Shown: positions 8,377 to 16,042, counted from the first letter of the stretch. The stretch is DNA of 22,970 bases from CAYPGJ01 sp964638515 (GCA_964638515.1 CAZWZL010000040.1:1-22970), one strand, 5' to 3'. The notes: a model not told the origin generated them from the letters alone. Program-made: numbers and translations.

Positions 8377-9825
8377 TTATCGGCCCGGACCGCCGGGAAC
8401 CGTCAAACTTTTCACACCGGTCCCCCCCTGCGCATCCACCACTTGGAACTGCAGCCGCATGCCCGCGGAGGCCCGCGCCAGGAATCCCTCCAGCGTCGCC
8501 GCGTCGGGCACGCGCAAGTTGTTGAGGGACAAGATGATGTCTCCCTCGGCGAATCCGGCCTTTTCCGCCTCGCTGCCCTGCGCCACCGCGCTCACGCGCG
8601 CCCCGATCCGCTGACGGAATCCCAGCCGACGCGCGGTCGCCGCATCAACGTCCACCACCGAGAGGCCGAGCCCGGCGCCCGTCAGAGCCATCGTCGGACG
8701 CTCGCCGACCTGCACCGATACCTCCATCGGTCGGCCGTCGCGCAGCAGGCGGAGCTCGGCCTTGGCGCCGGGGCGCACCCGCGCGATTCGCAGTTGCACG
8801 TCCGCCAGCTCGCGCACTTCTTCGCCGTTGACCGCCGTGATGACGTCCTTTTCCTGCAGCCCCGCCTTGTCCGCGGGCGAGTCCTTCTCCACGTTCGTCA
8901 CCACGGCGCCTCGGACCTCGCGCTCGAGCCCGAGCAACGCTGAATTCTCCGGAGTCACCGTGTCGAGCCCGACGCCAAGAAAGCCCCGCTTCACGGAGCC
9001 CGTCTCGATGATCTGCTCGGCGACCGATCTCGCGATGGACGTCGGGATGGAGAACCCGAGCCCGATGCTGCCGCCGGAGGTGCTCTTGATGGCGGTGTTG
9101 ATGCCGATGACCTCGCCCCGGAGGTTGATGAGCGGCCCGCCCGAATTGCCGGGATTGATGGCCGCGTCCGTCTGAATGAATGACTCGTACCCGATGCCCT
9201 CGCTCGAGCGGATGATGCCCTGGCGGCGGCCCGTCGCGCTGATGATGCCCGCGGTGACGGTCTCTTGAAGCTCGAGCGGCGAGCCGATGGCGATGACCCA
9301 GTCGCCCACCTCCATGCCGTCGGAGTCGCCCAGCGTGGCCGCGGTCACCGCAGCCGAGAGCGCCGCGGGATCGACCTTGATCACCGCGAGATCGGTGGCG
9401 GGATCGGTGCCCACCACCTTGGCTTCCACCTGCGTCTCATCGTGAAACACCACGATCAGCTCGTCCGCGCCGTCAATCACATGGTTGTTGGTGAGCACGT
9501 GCCCGTCACGGTCCATGATGACGCCCGAACCCAGGCCCTGTCGCTGGAACTCCCGCGTCTGCGGGCCGCGGTTCCCGAACGGCGAGCCGAACCCGAACAT
9601 CTCGAACGGATCCACGACACGCTGCACGATGGTCTGCTTGGATCGAACCTGCACGACGGCCGGCTTGACCTTCGCGGCCGCGCGACGAAATGCCTTGGAG
9701 AGCGATTCCGCCTGCGCGATGGCCGCGTCGTCTTCCGGCGTTGCGGCCCTGGTGATCGGCGCCAGCGCCGCGAGTGACAACGCGGCTCCGATGATGGTGA
9801 GCCAGGTGGTCTTACGAAACTCCAT
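8377..9825 (-). CDS. htrA: Do-family periplasmic serine protease with two PDZ domains (HtrA/DegP)
   Basis: Periplasmic quality-control protease/chaperone of the HtrA (Do) family, 482 residues. A signal peptide (about 1-27) is followed by the trypsin-like domain with triad H115 (TNNHVIDG), D145 (ATDLAVIK) and S228 (NPGNSGGP). PDZ1 spans about 280-375, starting at GFLGVGLDTV, and PDZ2 about 382-465, starting at GAGLGLSVVDV. An extended loop rich in Phe and Gly (about 72-95) sits where DegP has its LA loop. The start was set at 9825 because a perfect AGGAGG lies nine bases before it. The in-frame ATG at 9834 abuts that AGGAGG and cannot use it. A clear terminator ends the gene. It lies 173 bases behind the nucleotidase gene, so it may have its own promoter. 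The envelope-stress role is established for the family. Confidence 0.95.
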   Translation of the reverse strand: MEFRKTTWLTIIGAALSLAALAPITRAATPEDDAAIAQAESLSKAFRRAAAKVKPAVVQVRSKQTIVQRVVDPFEMFGFGSPFGNRGPQTREFQRQGLGSGVIMDRDGHVLTNNHVIDGADELIVVFHDETQVEAKVVGTDPATDLAVIKVDPAALSAAVTAATLGDSDGMEVGDWVIAIGSPLELQETVTAGIISATGRRQGIIRSSEGIGYESFIQTDAAINPGNSGGPLINLRGEVIGINTAIKSTSGGSIGLGFSIPTSIARSVAEQIIETGSVKRGFLGVGLDTVTPENSALLGLEREVRGAVVTNVEKDSPADKAGLQEKDVITAVNGEEVRELADVQLRIARVRPGAKAELRLLRDGRPMEVSVQVGERPTMALTGAGLGLSVVDVDAATARRLGFRQRIGARVSAVAQGSEAEKAGFAEGDIILSLNNLRVPDAATLEGFLARASAGMRLQFQVVDAQGGTGVKSLTVPGGPGR

Positions 9826-9834
9826 TCGAGACAT

Positions 9835-9840
9835 CCTCCT
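9835..9840 (-). promoter_or_regulatory. Ribosome binding site that decides the htrA start
   Basis: A perfect AGGAGG on the minus strand stands nine bases before the ATG at 9825. It directly touches the alternative ATG at 9834, which makes 9825 the only well-spaced start. Confidence 0.8.
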
Positions 9841-9998
9841 GCGGCCGAGCCGCGTGTGATCGTGGACTGACGACTGATCAACGCCCCGCTCAGACCCCTG
9901 TACCTGCAGACGTGCCGGGCGCGGCGCCCTGTCCGAGGGAGGGAGTGCGTCCCGGGGCTCGTGTTCTAGACGCACCGGCCCGATCCCGGTTCGCCCGG

Positions 9999-11069
9999 TC
10001 ACCGCGCCGGGGCCGGTTGGGCGGCCCGATCCGCCTCAACAGCCCGCAAAATAGGCTCGTGGAACTCCGGACGGCAGCAGAGCACGCCCCGATTGGCGTC
10101 CAGCCCGCGGCCCTTCGAGAAATCGAGCGGCCGCCCGAGCACATCCGACACCACGCAGCCCATCTCCCGGGCGATGAGCGCGCCGGGCGCGTGATCCCAG
10201 ATGCGTTCGATGTACGCGCCTCCACGACGAGGCAGCCGCAGGTACACCTCGGCCTGCCCGCGCGCGACGACGGCGTACTTGCATTGTGAGTCGAGTCTGA
10301 GCGGTTCACCTCCGGCGCCCACCGCGCGGAGCACCCTCGTGGCCGCGTCGTGATCCGAGTGCGATGCGTCGACCGACCGGCACGATCGCGCCCCGGACGC
10401 GTGCCCCGCCACACGGAGCGGCGTCGGCGGATCGTCGGGCGCGTTGGCGCGCGCCACGCGCACGCCCCGCCCCTGCACGGCGAGAAAGAGCTGCCCGGCG
10501 CCGTCCCGCGCATGAAACGGCGCGTCATAGGACGCCGGCAGATTGGGACAGCCGAGCGCCGCAATGACGGGCTCGCCCTCTCGGATGTACGCAAGGCACA
10601 CGGAATACTGCTCGCCGCGAACGAAGCCCTTGGTGCCGTCGATGGGGTCGAGCGTCCAGAATCCCTCGCCGTTCGACGGGGGCTCGGCGCCGCCCAGGTC
10701 GATCGCTTCCAGAAGCTCGGACTCGCCGACCCCCGGCCAGACCAACCCCGCAACACGAGCGGCGCTCCGCAGCGCCGCGGCGTGTTCGGGATCGCGCAGG
10801 TACGCCGAGCCCTCTTCAGCCACGAGCGTGACGCCGCCCAAGCGCGCGCGCAGCGCGTTCGCGACCACGGCCTGTGACGCGAAGTCCGCGAAGGTGACGG
10901 GAGAATCGTCTCCCTTGGTGATGGCGCCCCCCCGACCGCGCGAGAACACCTCCTGCTGGGCGTGCCGGCAGACGAGCGACGCGAGCGCCACGGCGTGCAG
11001 CGCGGCGTCCGCGAGCGGGGCGAGGTCCTCATGGGATGGAGGCCGCGATGCCGCGGCGTGTGTCGTCAT
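9999..11069 (-). CDS. 3'(2'),5'-bisphosphate nucleotidase (Hal2/inositol monophosphatase superfamily)
   Basis: Metal-dependent phosphatase that removes the 3' phosphate from PAP/PAPS-type nucleotides, by family. The 356-residue protein has the Li-sensitive phosphatase metal site: E85-E86 in AEEGSAY, D141-PIDGT with D144, and W291-D292 in the WDHAPGALIAREMG motif. The stretch LDPIDGTKGFVRGEQYSV (140-157) followed by GCPNLP is the Hal2/SAL1 signature and separates it from plain inositol monophosphatases or CysQ. The ATG at 11069 has no Shine-Dalgarno. A TACGCT box six bases upstream could be a -10 element of a leaderless transcript. It lies 55 bases after the kinase gene in the same direction and may also be read through from the sigma-kinase unit. 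No sulfate-assimilation genes are nearby. An alternative substrate such as another phosphorylated nucleotide cannot be excluded. Confidence 0.88.
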   Translation of the reverse strand: MTTHAAASRPPSHEDLAPLADAALHAVALASLVCRHAQQEVFSRGRGGAITKGDDSPVTFADFASQAVVANALRARLGGVTLVAEEGSAYLRDPEHAAALRSAARVAGLVWPGVGESELLEAIDLGGAEPPSNGEGFWTLDPIDGTKGFVRGEQYSVCLAYIREGEPVIAALGCPNLPASYDAPFHARDGAGQLFLAVQGRGVRVARANAPDDPPTPLRVAGHASGARSCRSVDASHSDHDAATRVLRAVGAGGEPLRLDSQCKYAVVARGQAEVYLRLPRRGGAYIERIWDHAPGALIAREMGCVVSDVLGRPLDFSKGRGLDANRGVLCCRPEFHEPILRAVEADRAAQPAPAR

Positions 11070-11124
11070 GATTCGAGCGTAGGTTGGGCGCGCTCGGCTG
11101 GCGCGTGGGGCCGGGCTGATCCGC

Positions 11125-13716
11125 TCAGCGCGTCGCGCCGGACGACGCGCGGGGAGCCGACCGGAGAATGGCGCCCACGGGCGCGGCGTCCAATCCCTCC
11201 TGCCCGACCACGGCCAGCGCGAACTTCGTGTCGGGGCCGTCCTCGCGGGCATACCAGATCAGGCCGGTGAACGCGGCTCCATCCTCGGAGGCAAGCCAGG
11301 ACTTGACCCGCTCCACCGCGTCGTCATTCACGCGCGCCGTCGGGCCGATCGCCTTGCGGGCCGACGCGATCTGATCGATGTCGTCCTCGTCGGCGTCGGG
11401 GCCGATGATCACGGCGCCGGCCGAGCGGAGCCGGTGAATCGCGGCCGCGACCTCGGCCTGGACGTCGGGCGGTGCGGAAGTGAGGTCGTTGATGAGCAGC
11501 CAGACGCCGCCGGGCGCAGGAGTCAAGGCCAACGGCGCCTTGGGTTCGGCCGGCGTGGGAGGTGAGGGCGGCGAAGGCGGGGCCGGGGCGTCGATCACGA
11601 CGTGGGCGCGTCGATTCTGGGCGACGGTCCGCGCGCTCTCGGCGGCCGCCAAGGCCTGCTCCGCGTAGCCGCGCGTCCACTCCCGAATCGCTTGCTGCAT
11701 TTCAGCCACGGTCTCGCCATCAGTATGACGGCCGGCCTCCCGGATGTGCTCACCGACTCCCTGGAGCGCGTCGCGCAGCTCGACCATGTCGAAGCGCGTC
11801 ACCACGGTGCGGTCCGCGCCACCGATCACCACGCGCGGAACCATGGTGCGCGAGCCGGGCCGCAGCGCGAGCATCACCACGGCGGCGACCGCGGCGAGCA
11901 GAAAAATGGCCGCGATCATCACACCGGCGTTGGGACGAGCGTCATACCGCGCGGTGCGGCGGACGCGCCCGGACGGACCGATCGCGACCGCGAACGCGCT
12001 CGCGAACGGAGCCTTCTTCGCGCGCCCCGGCGCGCGGTTCATGCGCGCGTACGCGCGAGAGCGGCGGGCCTCTACTCGGGCGCGCGCTCGCTCGACCTGC
12101 TCCCGCGCAGGGCGACGGTTCTGCGGCGGCGCGTTGCCCGGGTTGGGATGATTCGCCGCCGGCTGCGCGGCGTGGCGAGCCCCGACGCCCACGTCCGCAT
12201 CGAACACGAACCCGCCCTTCCACCAATCGGTGATGCGGATGCGCGGACGGCGACCGGGCGCGCCCGCGTTCGGCGGAGTGCGCGGGCTCCGGGGAGCGCC
12301 GGCGGGCGGAGGGGCGTACGCCGCGGGGCGAGCCTCGGGCGACTGTGCGGCGCGCGCCGCGGCGGCGGCGCCGACGGCCTGCGCTTCTTCGTGCGCGGCG
12401 CGTGCCGCGTCTTCCACGTCGTGCGTCGCGCCGGCGTGCATCGAGGGGAGGTCGGCCGGGCGGACCGCGAACGGATCGCGGGCGCTCAGCACGTGCTCGA
12501 TGTCCGAGAGCATGTCCCGGGTGGACGGGTAGCGGGCGTCGTAGTCCGCCATCGCGCGCCGGATGATCCAGCGGAGCCCCTCCGGGCACTTCTTGGTGAT
12601 CTGCGAGAGCCCGCCGTGCGCGGGGAAGCCGTTCTCGATGATGGAGTAGATGACGGCGCCCGCGGCGTAGATGTCGAACTTCGCGCCGTTGACTTCCGCC
12701 ACCTTCACGCCCTTGAGGGCCATGCGGACCATCTCGGGATCACGGAAGTACTCCGTGCCGTGGGTGGTGAGCGTCATCGCGCTGCGGAGCGGCGTGACGA
12801 GCCCGAAATCGACGAGGTGCGCCTCGCCGTCGGAGACGATGATGTTGTCCGGCTTGACGTCCTTGTGCCAGAGCCCGCCGTCGTGATAGGTGTTGAGCGA
12901 CCGAACCAGATCGGACGCGTACGTGAGCGCCTCGCTGAGCGTTTCGCTCCGCAGGCCCTCGGGGCCGGCACGATCGTGCAGGCGCGCCGTGATCACGGAC
13001 AGCGTCTCGCCCGGAACATAGCGCATCACGTAGTAGAAACGCTTGTCCGTCAGCTCGTGCTCGAGAATGAGCCCCAGCCGACGCGCGGCGTCGAGCGACT
13101 TGCTCTCGCGCACGATCTGGGGAAGCGAAGAGCCGTCCGCGAGCGAGAACACCTTGATCACCACCTGGTTGATGTCGCCCATGCCCCGGCGCTGGAACGC
13201 GGCCCGCTTCGACTCCTCGAGATCGGCGATGTAGAGCCGGCCGCCCGACCCGCCGGCGCGCAACGAACCGACGATCTTGTAGCCGTCGAATTGGCCGAGC
13301 GTGCGCTTGGAGGGCTTGTCCGCGCCGGGCGCGTGCGCCATGGCTTCCGGGACGCGCTTCTCGATGCCCTCGACCAGCGGCGTGAGCAGCAGCAGGCGCG
13401 CCGGGCGGCCCACGGCGAAGCGGTACCCGCACCGGCCGACGGTCTTGATCTCGTCCTGCAGCGTGCGCCCGTAATGCGAGGCCGCGGACCAGCGGCCGAT
13501 CACCACGTTGGCGAGAATCAGCGGGAGCAGCACGATGGACGTGAGCACGCCGCCGATCATGCGGAGCACCTCGTAGATCATCCCGAAGATGAACTCGAAG
13601 ATGTGCTTGAGGAGCCACGCGATGCCCTTGAAGGCGGGCACCATGATGAAGATCACCGCCAGGATGCCGGCAGCGATCGCAAGGAGCGAGATGATGATCG
13701 TTAAGAAAGCTGGCAT
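11125..13716 (-). CDS. Membrane serine/threonine protein kinase with C-terminal extracytoplasmic domain
   Basis: Hanks-type kinase of 863 residues with an unusual layout. The first 75 residues are hydrophobic, in two or three segments. A kinase domain follows at about 145-410. Next come a Pro/Ala/Arg-rich linker (420-595), one transmembrane helix (598-617), a helical stretch (645-705), a Pro-rich hinge and a folded C-terminal domain (735-850). Kinase motifs seen are a Gly-rich loop AGGSGG (154-159), K188 in VVIKVF, H284-K-D286 with N291 in HKDVKPDN, D303-F-G and the DPE that replaces APE (327-329). Key residues are present, so it should be active. HKD replaces the usual HRD. GGGAGG stands five bases before the ATG. 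It follows the sigma gene by 61 bases, suggesting co-transcription and that the sigma factor or its neighbours are substrates. I recognise nothing in the C-terminal domain. Confidence 0.92.
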   Translation of the reverse strand: MPAFLTIIISLLAIAAGILAVIFIMVPAFKGIAWLLKHIFEFIFGMIYEVLRMIGGVLTSIVLLPLILANVVIGRWSAASHYGRTLQDEIKTVGRCGYRFAVGRPARLLLLTPLVEGIEKRVPEAMAHAPGADKPSKRTLGQFDGYKIVGSLRAGGSGGRLYIADLEESKRAAFQRRGMGDINQVVIKVFSLADGSSLPQIVRESKSLDAARRLGLILEHELTDKRFYYVMRYVPGETLSVITARLHDRAGPEGLRSETLSEALTYASDLVRSLNTYHDGGLWHKDVKPDNIIVSDGEAHLVDFGLVTPLRSAMTLTTHGTEYFRDPEMVRMALKGVKVAEVNGAKFDIYAAGAVIYSIIENGFPAHGGLSQITKKCPEGLRWIIRRAMADYDARYPSTRDMLSDIEHVLSARDPFAVRPADLPSMHAGATHDVEDAARAAHEEAQAVGAAAAARAAQSPEARPAAYAPPPAGAPRSPRTPPNAGAPGRRPRIRITDWWKGGFVFDADVGVGARHAAQPAANHPNPGNAPPQNRRPAREQVERARARVEARRSRAYARMNRAPGRAKKAPFASAFAVAIGPSGRVRRTARYDARPNAGVMIAAIFLLAAVAAVVMLALRPGSRTMVPRVVIGGADRTVVTRFDMVELRDALQGVGEHIREAGRHTDGETVAEMQQAIREWTRGYAEQALAAAESARTVAQNRRAHVVIDAPAPPSPPSPPTPAEPKAPLALTPAPGGVWLLINDLTSAPPDVQAEVAAAIHRLRSAGAVIIGPDADEDDIDQIASARKAIGPTARVNDDAVERVKSWLASEDGAAFTGLIWYAREDGPDTKFALAVVGQEGLDAAPVGAILRSAPRASSGATR

Positions 13717-13777
13717 CGTTGCCTCCCGCCGCAGTTGACGCGGCCCGTCGGGGCGTGTCCCCCGCCGGGCGCGGGGG

Positions 13778-14530
13778 TCAGTCGTTCATCATGGCGGCCT
13801 GATCCTGGCGCCTCAGTTCCTGTTGCCGGTGGTAGATCTCGGCGACGGCTTCATCGAAAAGCGCGTCCTCGGATTTCGAGGTGGGGCCCAAGCCGTGGCG
13901 ATCCAGCTCTCCCTGTTCGTCGCTTGTAAAGGAGTAGGTGGAGACCACTTCGCGCACCCGCTCGCGCAGAAGATCGCGGACCTTGGCCAGACGGCGCGAG
14001 ACCGTCGGCTCGGACGTGCCGAGCTGCGCCGCCACCTCTTTGCCCTCCAGCCCGTCGAACACCCGCATCCGGTAGATCTGAAAATCCATGAACTCGCAGC
14101 GCTTCTCCACCATGCGGATGGCGGCCTCGACCTTGGCCCGGAAGACCGCGGCCTCGTACTGCCCGTCCGGGCTCATGCCGTCCGCGGCCCGCATCCACGA
14201 CTCATCGAGCGAGGCGCCGCGCTTTCCGCGCCCGCGTTTCTGGGCCATGCGCCGGTCGATCTCGTCGCCGAGGGTGTGCTTGGCGATGGAGAGGAGCCAG
14301 GTGGAGAACCGGGCGCCGCGCGTGGGGTCGTAGCGGTCGATCGAGTCCGACAGCGCCGCGAGCGTTTCCTGGGACAAATCGCGGACGGTCTGCGAGCCGA
14401 TGGCGCCCTTGCCCCACTTGGAGAGCTGCGCTCGCAGCACGGGCCCGAAGATTTCCCAGAGTTCGAACCAGGCGGATTCGTCGCGCGCTCGGAGGCGAGC
14501 GATGAACGCCGTGGTGAGTTGATTGAGCAT
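13778..14530 (-). CDS. ECF-type RNA polymerase sigma factor, kinase-linked
   Basis: Sigma-70 family factor of 250 residues. Region 2 spans about 14-95: DLSQETLAAL at 51-60 and RFSTWLLSIAKH at 74-85, the core-binding and -10-recognition helices. Region 4 spans about 135-192, with a helix-turn-helix at GLEGKEVAAQLGTSEPTVSRRL (about 160-181). An acidic/glutamine-rich C-terminal tail (200-250) follows. The usual ECF region 2.2 motif DAEDLVQE reads TVRDLSQE (48-55) here, so two acidic positions have become Thr and Arg. Planctomycete-specific sigma subfamilies with similar layouts exist. The start at 14530 is supported by GGAGAA upstream; an ATG 447 bases further out would add a non-sigma extension. 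No anti-sigma gene is present. The kinase gene directly downstream suggests control by phosphorylation. Confidence 0.9.
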   Translation of the reverse strand: MLNQLTTAFIARLRARDESAWFELWEIFGPVLRAQLSKWGKGAIGSQTVRDLSQETLAALSDSIDRYDPTRGARFSTWLLSIAKHTLGDEIDRRMAQKRGRGKRGASLDESWMRAADGMSPDGQYEAAVFRAKVEAAIRMVEKRCEFMDFQIYRMRVFDGLEGKEVAAQLGTSEPTVSRRLAKVRDLLRERVREVVSTYSFTSDEQGELDRHGLGPTSKSEDALFDEAVAEIYHRQQELRRQDQAAMMND

Positions 14531-14594
14531 CGCGTTCTCCGCCGTGGGGCTCTGGGAGTGACCGACCGGCGGCTCGGCCGGGGGACCTGACGAC

Positions 14595-14652
14595 TCGGCG
14601 CCCGTTGTTCCGCCCCCGAGGGAGGGGGTTTCATGGGGGTTCGGCGCCCGTT
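14595..14652. repeat. 12-bp direct repeat, candidate operator
   Basis: TCGGCGCCCGTT occurs identically at 14595-14606 and 14641-14652, 46 bases apart start to start. Each copy contains the palindrome GGCGCC. The copies flank a short C5/G5 inverted repeat. The spacing is between four and five helical turns, so two bound proteins would be slightly out of phase. The position, 65-122 bases upstream of the sigma start, suits autoregulation or divergent control. Confidence 0.5.
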
Positions 14653-14739
14653 CACGCCCCCAAACAAGCATAAGACAGGCCACAGCCCTTGGCCCCGTCC
14701 GAAAACGCGGATGTCGGGCCGGCCCAAAAACATGAAAGC

Positions 14740-14826
14740 AAGCCGAAAGGCTTCCCATCAAGGGGGAGAGATTCGCACCCAGCCTCCTGCGGCCTACAGC
14801 CGGGAGCACACGCGGAAAGGGGCGTG
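14740..14826 (+). promoter_or_regulatory. Structured 5' leader of the coiled-coil gene
   Basis: Three hairpins occur in a row before the ATG at 14829. The first is AAGCC-GAAA-GGCTT (14740-14753, perfect stem with a GNRA loop). The second is CTCC-tg-CGGC-ctaca-GCCG-GGAG (14784-14806). The third is CACGC/GCGTG (14809-14813 with 14822-14826), whose loop GGAAAGGG is the ribosome binding site. It does not match a riboswitch class I can name. Translation control by opening of the last hairpin is possible. Confidence 0.4.
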
Positions 14827-14828
14827 AC

Positions 14829-15812
14829 ATGGTCGGAATCGTGAAGCCTCTGGTTCGGTTGAGCGTCATCGCGGGGTTGGGAGTCGGCGCAACGGTGCTG
14901 ATCGCCGGTCCGCATCGCGTCGCGGCCCTGGCCCACGCCGTACAGGGCAAGATCGTGTCGGTGATCGACAGCAACATCGACGATCCGACGGTGCTTCGGG
15001 CGCAGCTCCGCGAACTCGCGGCGACCTACCCGGAACGCATCGCCGACGTTCGCGGCGACTTGGCGGAGCTGCAGGAGCAGATCCGACAGGTGCAGCGCGA
15101 GAAGCAGGTCAGCGAGCGCGTCGTCTCGCTGGCGCAGCGCGATCTGGACGGGCTGAAGGACCTGCTCGCCCGAGCCGACGAGGCCAGATCCTCCCACGGC
15201 CCCGGGCGCGTGATCACCGTCTCATTCAATGATCGGGACTACAAGATCGACGAGGCGTACTCGCGGGCCACGCAGATCTCGCAGACCAAGGCCGCGTATC
15301 AGGCGCGGGCCTCGGACGCCGAGCGCACGACGGTGTACCTGCAGCAGCAGGAATCGCGTCTGGGCGAGATGCTGACCAAGCTCGAGACGGAGCAAGCGGA
15401 ATTCCAGACGCAGCTGTGGCAGATCGACCACCAGGTGGACGCCATCGCTCGGAACGACCGACTGCTCGAGATGCTCGAGCACCGGCAGCGCCAGATCGAC
15501 CAGTACAACCGCTTCGACGTGGTGTCGGTCGATCAGGTCAAGCAGCGGCTCACACAGATCCAGGCCAAGCAGGAGTCGCAGTTCAAGTCGCTCGAGAAGT
15601 CGACCGACCGCCTGAACTACGAGCAGCAGGCCCAGCAGCAGCTGCAATCGGAGGACGCGGCTCGGAGCGAGTTTGATCGCGCGACCAAGGCCGTCGAGAC
15701 GATGAACAAGCCGGCGAACGAGATCCGCATCGTGCCCGAAACGCAGGAGACCGACCGCCCGGTGCGTGACGCGGCGTCGATCGCTTCGAACGCTCCGGTT
15801 CGGATCCGCTGA
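14829..15812 (+). CDS. Membrane-anchored coiled-coil protein, function unknown
   Basis: 327-residue protein with one N-terminal hydrophobic segment (about 10-27), which could be a membrane anchor or uncleaved signal. Long heptad-rich helices follow at about 74-120 and 150-292, very rich in Gln, Glu and Arg. A short interruption near 121-145 (GPGRVITVSFNDRDYKIDEAY) may fold separately. The C-terminal 35 residues look disordered. It resembles PspA-like or tether-like coiled coils only in composition; I see no defined family motif. The start is supported by AAAGGGG, six bases upstream and held in a hairpin loop. It is divergent from the sigma gene and followed by a strong terminator about 100 bases after its stop. 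It may be regulated by the sigma factor and could act in the envelope. Function is not known. Confidence 0.85.
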   Translation: MVGIVKPLVRLSVIAGLGVGATVLIAGPHRVAALAHAVQGKIVSVIDSNIDDPTVLRAQLRELAATYPERIADVRGDLAELQEQIRQVQREKQVSERVVSLAQRDLDGLKDLLARADEARSSHGPGRVITVSFNDRDYKIDEAYSRATQISQTKAAYQARASDAERTTVYLQQQESRLGEMLTKLETEQAEFQTQLWQIDHQVDAIARNDRLLEMLEHRQRQIDQYNRFDVVSVDQVKQRLTQIQAKQESQFKSLEKSTDRLNYEQQAQQQLQSEDAARSEFDRATKAVETMNKPANEIRIVPETQETDRPVRDAASIASNAPVRIR

Positions 15813-15918
15813 CGCCTGACACAGGAGACACTTCTGACCCTTCGGGCCGACCCCGCATCGGACACAGGCCCGATGCGAATGAGGGGAAAGGCCCCAGGGT
15901 CACAGGACAACTCCGCTG

Positions 15919-15964
15919 CCGCCGCAGAGCTCCCTCGGCAGAGACTGCGGCGGTTTCGTTTTTT
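15919..15964 (+). terminator. Rho-independent terminator after the coiled-coil gene
   Basis: A 9-bp perfect stem CCGCCGCAG/CTGCGGCGG (15919-15927 with 15945-15953, 17-base loop) is followed by TTTCGTTTTTT. It lies 107 bases after the coiled-coil stop and 78 bases before the hydrolase start. An overlapping alternative stem CTGCCG/CGGCAG (15916-15921 with 15936-15941) uses part of the same arm. Confidence 0.85.
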
Positions 15965-16031
15965 GACGATGTTGATCGGCGAGTCGCGCCGAACGCGGGG
16001 CGGACCGCCCGCGTATTCTGCGGCATGCTTC

Positions 16032-16036
16032 AGGAG
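16032..16036 (+). promoter_or_regulatory. Ribosome binding site that decides the hydrolase start
   Basis: AGGAG stands six bases before the ATG at 16043. The earlier in-frame ATG at 16025 lies upstream of this site and only five bases after a TATTCT box, so 16043 is preferred. Confidence 0.7.
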
Positions 16037-16042
16037 CCCCGC

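Larger units (their letters stand above)
14531..14828. other. Divergent regulatory region between sigma and coiled-coil genes
   Basis: 298 bases separate the start codons of the sigma gene (-) and the coiled-coil gene (+). I see no credible small ORF. The region holds a 12-bp direct repeat near the sigma side, a CCCCC/GGGGG hairpin between the repeat copies (14613-14628), the palindrome GGGCCGGCCC (14716-14725) followed by five A, and three successive hairpins on the coiled-coil side. Promoter boxes could not be assigned with confidence on either strand. Confidence 0.6.

Noticed and set aside
11602..13704. Long plus-strand frame opposite the kinase gene
   Set aside because: His/Arg/Asp-rich shadow of the kinase; no start signal or motif.
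14716..14806. Cyclic di-GMP or cobalamin riboswitch in the coiled-coil leader
   Set aside because: A GAAA-capped hairpin and a CGGCCTA stretch are present, but the conserved core and spacing of these classes are missing.
14531..14977. N-terminal extension of the sigma factor
   Set aside because: It crosses into the divergent coiled-coil gene, lacks sigma-like content, and a ribosome binding site exists at the inner ATG.
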